Source: Saccharopolyspora gloriosae (GTDB lineage: Bacteria > Actinomycetota > Actinomycetes > Mycobacteriales > Pseudonocardiaceae). From it: a stretch of DNA of 64,000 nucleotides. The stretch's first letter is position 1. Every line of letters starts with the position of its first letter. Positions 61,532 to 64,000 of the stretch are shown in pieces. The stretch spans positions 5,767,501 to 5,831,500 of the forward strand of contig NZ_JACHIV010000001.1 of the NCBI RefSeq assembly GCF_014203325.1, written 5' to 3'. A model generated the notes under the pieces. The model saw nothing but the letters and a program-made list of their open reading frames with translations, had not been told where the DNA came from and ran no database searches. A program made the translations under genes and the position numbers.

Positions 61532-62428
61532 TCAGGCTCCGGCGGCGGCGGTCAGGGCCGCCAGCAGTGAGCGCGTGGCCGGTTGGTCGGCCACGGTTTC
61601 GCGCGTCGCGACGTGGATGCGGCGGATCGGTTCCGGTCGGCGCACTTCGCGGACGACGACGCCCGGGTGCAGGACGCGGGTGGCCAGGCGCGGTTGCAGG
61701 CCGACGCCCAGCCCGGCGGCGACGAAGCCCTGCGCCGAGTAGTCCCCGCCGGTCTCCAGCGCGATCCGCGGCGTGAACCCGGCGGCGCCGAAGGCGTCCC
61801 GCAGCGATTCCGCGCACGGCCCCGCGCGCATGGCGTCCCCGAGCACGAAGGGCTCGTCGGCGAGCCGGGCGAGGTCGATCCGCTCCTCGTCGCACAGCGG
61901 ATGCCCGAGCGGCAGCACCAGGTGGTACGGCTCGTCCACGAGGTGTTCGACGCGCACGCCGTGCGCTCGCGGCACGTCGCGGCCGACGACGATCACCGCG
62001 AGGTCGGCTTCGCCGGTGGCGACTTCGCCGAGGATCCCCTCGTCGATCATCTTCAGGTCGAGCCGCACCTCGGGCCGCTCCGCGCGGAACTTCGCCACTG
62101 CGGGCGGGATGAGCCCGACACCGGCGGTGTTGAAGTAGCGCACGCGCAGCACTCCGGTGCGGCCCGCGCGCAGGTCGGCGAGGTCGGCGTCGGCGTCGGC
62201 GAGCAGCCCGGCGAGTTCGGTGGCGCGTTCGGCCAGCAGCCGCCCGGCCGCGGTGGGGCGCACGCCGCGGCCCACCTTCTCCAGCAGCGCGGTGCCCGCT
62301 TCGCGTTCCAGCGTGGTGATCTGCTGGCTGATCGCCGAGGGCGTGTAGCCGAGGTTGGTGGCGGCACTGCTGATCGAGCCGCCGGTGACGACGGCTCTGA
62401 GGACCTGCATCCGGCGGGCGTCGAGCAT
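61532..62428 (-). CDS. LysR-family transcriptional regulator
   Basis: 298 aa. The N-terminal winged helix reads MQVLRAVVTGGSISSAATNL, then GYTPSAISQQITTLEREAGT; the periplasmic-binding-like effector domain follows. It is divergent from an EamA transporter gene with a 155-bp gap holding a palindrome, the usual arrangement for local control. Convergent with the second kinase (2-bp gap between stops). Effector unknown. Confidence 0.88.
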   Translation of the reverse strand: MLDARRMQVLRAVVTGGSISSAATNLGYTPSAISQQITTLEREAGTALLEKVGRGVRPTAAGRLLAERATELAGLLADADADLADLRAGRTGVLRVRYFNTAGVGLIPPAVAKFRAERPEVRLDLKMIDEGILGEVATGEADLAVIVVGRDVPRAHGVRVEHLVDEPYHLVLPLGHPLCDEERIDLARLADEPFVLGDAMRAGPCAESLRDAFGAAGFTPRIALETGGDYSAQGFVAAGLGVGLQPRLATRVLHPGVVVREVRRPEPIRRIHVATRETVADQPATRSLLAALTAAAGA

Positions 62429-62472
62429 GGACCCGACACTACAGCAGATCTGAAGTGTTCGTTCATTTTATT

Positions 62473-62489
62473 TCGATTGTGCTAATCGA
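62473..62489. promoter_or_regulatory. LysR-type operator palindrome
   Basis: TCGATT-GTGCT-AATCGA, perfect 6-bp arms, contains an ATT-N5-AAT core of the sort bound by LysR proteins. It lies 45 bp from the LysR start and 95 bp from the EamA start, in an AT-rich patch. Confidence 0.6.
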
Positions 62490-62583
62490 TCGTCCGCCGG
62501 ATCGTGGTGTTCGCGGCCGCACGCTCACACCACTGCTCCGCCGACCGTCCGCGGGACGGGGCGGACCCACGAAGGGACGAACG

Positions 62584-63537
62584 ATGAACCATCCGGCGAG
62601 CTACCTGCGGGTCGGCGCGTTGGCGCTGCTGTGGGGAGCCAGTTTCCTGCTGATCAAGCTCGCGCTGACCGCGCTGTCACCGGTGCAGGTCGCGTTCACC
62701 CGCATCGCGCTCGGCGCGGCGGTGCTGGTGGTGCTGTGCGCGCTGCGCGGCATCCGGTTGCGCGGCGATCGGCGGCTGTGGGCGCACGTCGCGGTGGCCG
62801 GGTTCTTCGCGAGCGCGCTGCCGTGGGTGCTGTTCAGCATGGCCGAGCGCACCGTGGATTCCGGGCTGGCCGGGGTGCTGAACGCGACGACGCCGCTGTG
62901 GACGATCCTGTTCGGCTTCCTGGCGGGCACGCAGCGCGACGTGCCGCCGCGGATGCTGGCGGGCCTGGCCATCGGGTTCGGCGGCGTGCTGCTGATCATG
63001 GCGCCCTGGGACGCCACCGCGAGCGGCATCGGGCTGCTGGCCTGCCTCGGCGCGACGGCCAGCTACGGCATCGCCTACGTGCACATCGGCCGGAACCTGA
63101 CCGCGTCGCGCGACGGCGGACCCGCGCCCGTGCCGCTGGCGACGGCGGGCATGCAGCTCGTCGCCGCCACCGGCATCGCGGCGTTCGCGCTGCCGCTGGA
63201 CGGTCTCCCGCCGGTGCGCTTCGACCTGGTCGCGCTGCTGGCGGTCGCGGTGCTCGGCGTGTTCGGCACCGGAGTGGGTTTCGCGCTGAACTACCGCCTG
63301 ATCGCCGACGAGGGCCCCACCGCGGCGGCGACCGTCACCTACCTGATGCCGATCGTCTCGGTGCTGCTGGGCGCCCTGGTCCTCGGCGAGCAGATCGGCC
63401 CCCGGGTCGTGCTGGGCATCGCCCTGGTCCTCGCAGGCGTCGCCCTCACCCGCCGCACCAACCGCCCCAGCCCCCGCCGCCTGCCCCCCGCCGCCCGGGT
63501 CTTCACGGACCTCACCACCAACCACCCCATGAAGTGA
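62584..63537 (+). CDS. EamA/DMT-family transporter
   Basis: 317 aa, ten membrane helices in two EamA repeats (LALLWGASFLLIKLALTALS and ATASYGIAYVHIGRNL; later VTYLMPIVSVLLGALVLGEQ). These export or import small metabolites such as amino acids or their analogues. ATG at 62584 follows GAAGGGACGA. Likely controlled by the divergent LysR protein. Convergent with the LuxR-type gene, with element copy G in between. Confidence 0.87.
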   Translation: MNHPASYLRVGALALLWGASFLLIKLALTALSPVQVAFTRIALGAAVLVVLCALRGIRLRGDRRLWAHVAVAGFFASALPWVLFSMAERTVDSGLAGVLNATTPLWTILFGFLAGTQRDVPPRMLAGLAIGFGGVLLIMAPWDATASGIGLLACLGATASYGIAYVHIGRNLTASRDGGPAPVPLATAGMQLVAATGIAAFALPLDGLPPVRFDLVALLAVAVLGVFGTGVGFALNYRLIADEGPTAAATVTYLMPIVSVLLGALVLGEQIGPRVVLGIALVLAGVALTRRTNRPSPRRLPPAARVFTDLTTNHPMK

Positions 63538-63591
63538 CCCCGAACCACCCACGCCGAAGGCCGCGCAGCGAGCGGACAAACCCCGCCCACC

Positions 63592-63830
63592 CCGCGGCAG
63601 AAGGCCGTGCCTAGCGGCGAAGCCGTGCAGTCGGGCTGCGAAGCAAGCCTGCCTTGCGGCCGAAGGCCGTGCCTGTATTCGCGAAGCGAATAGCCCACGT
63701 CCAAAAGCCGACCACCCGCGGGTTCTCAGCTTCCTTCTCGCGAGGACAGCTTTTTCCCTCGTGGCGGAGCCACTCGGGAAAAAGATCCCGCAGCGAGAAG
63801 GACGCTGAGGTTCCGCCACCCGACCACAGA
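63592..63830 (-). repeat. structured 3' element, copy G
   Basis: Read on the minus strand it begins about 48 bp after the stop of the LuxR-type gene. Nested hairpin 63718-63816 with the same arms as copy C (one mismatch), then TATTCGC-GAA-GCGAATA, then three to four mini-hairpins including GGCC-GAA-GGCC. Confidence 0.85.
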
Positions 63831-63877
63831 GCAAAACGACCGGCTCGGGCCCACCGCCCACCAAAGCCGAACGAGGC

Positions 63878-64000
63878 TCAGACCAACCGTCGATCCGTAG
63901 CCCAACGCGAGAGTTCGTACCTGTTGGAGAGCTGGGTCTTGCGCAGCACGCTGGACACGTGGGTTTCGACGGTCTTCACCGAGATGAACAGCTCCGACGC
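63878..64000 (-). CDS. LuxR/NarL-type regulator, C-terminal fragment (runs off the window)
   Basis: The last 40 codons and the stop of a minus-strand gene. The translation SELFISVKTVETHVSSVLRK, then TQLSNRYELSRWATDRRLV, is the recognition helix and end of a LuxR-family helix-turn-helix. It is the end of a NarL-type response regulator or a stand-alone LuxR protein; the N-terminal domain is outside the window. Confidence 0.8.
   Translation of the reverse strand, partial: ASELFISVKTVETHVSSVLRKTQLSNRYELSRWATDRRLV

Overview
The window is high-GC actinobacterial DNA, most likely from the Pseudonocardiales and plausibly a Saccharopolyspora-like genus. This genus guess is an inference from content and gene order, not a database match. 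Supporting features are frequent GTG and TTG starts, ANTAR and DUF2267 proteins, the imuA'-imuB-dnaE2 cassette, and the gene order sucC-sucD-DUF5336-DUF6350-purN-purH and folD-DUF3017. No insertion sequence, prophage, plasmid gene or CRISPR array was seen.

Layout. From 1 to 20 kb there are mainly regulators and small metabolic or transport units: a STAS protein and a GAF-ANTAR RNA-binding regulator, a NarL-type two-component pair (kinase and response regulator overlapping by GTGA), a HIT protein, and three divergent TetR units. The TetR units control an MFS transporter plus an epoxide-hydrolase-like gene, an alpha/beta hydrolase, and an NADPH:quinone-type reductase, with palindromic operators visible in the gaps. 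tRNA-Val(GAC) and icd (NADP isocitrate dehydrogenase) lie in the same stretch. From 20 to 31 kb there are DUF3017-folD, a DMT/MFS transporter pair, a very large protein ending in a TNT (NAD glycohydrolase toxin) domain with a YezG-like N-terminus, a pentapeptide protein, a universal stress protein and an M20 peptidase. From 30.5 to 37.4 kb lies the mutasome cassette dnaE2-imuB-imuA', downstream of one perfect and one near-perfect LexA SOS box and a hairpin that buries the imuA' ribosome site. From 37.8 to 45.3 kb are purH-purN-DUF6350, DUF5336 and sucD-sucC. From 45.9 to 64 kb are a large membrane protein, an M23 peptidase, a methyltransferase, the helicase pcrA, a chorismate mutase preceded by a Phe-Phe-Tyr leader peptide and attenuator-like hairpins, an SDR (3-hydroxybutyrate dehydrogenase), two membrane proteins with a possible NTF2-like end, two tandem receptor Ser/Thr kinases, a LysR/EamA divergent pair and the end of a LuxR-type regulator.

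Most striking signal. Seven copies of a structured element (about 160-310 bp) occur in this window, each starting about 15-50 bp after a stop codon and always in the same orientation relative to that gene. Each copy has an about 99-nt nested hairpin whose stems change by compensatory substitutions while its internal-loop sequences stay constant. Six of the seven also carry a second covarying hairpin and an array of mini-hairpins. This looks like a family of 3'-UTR structured RNAs or a REP-like mobile element. I do not recognise it as a named family.

How the genes work together. icd and sucCD are TCA-cycle steps. purN, purH and folD connect one-carbon and purine synthesis. The chorismate mutase leader links Phe/Tyr supply to aromatic synthesis. 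imuA'-imuB-dnaE2 together with pcrA are DNA-damage functions. Several transporters and hydrolases sit under local one-component repressors.
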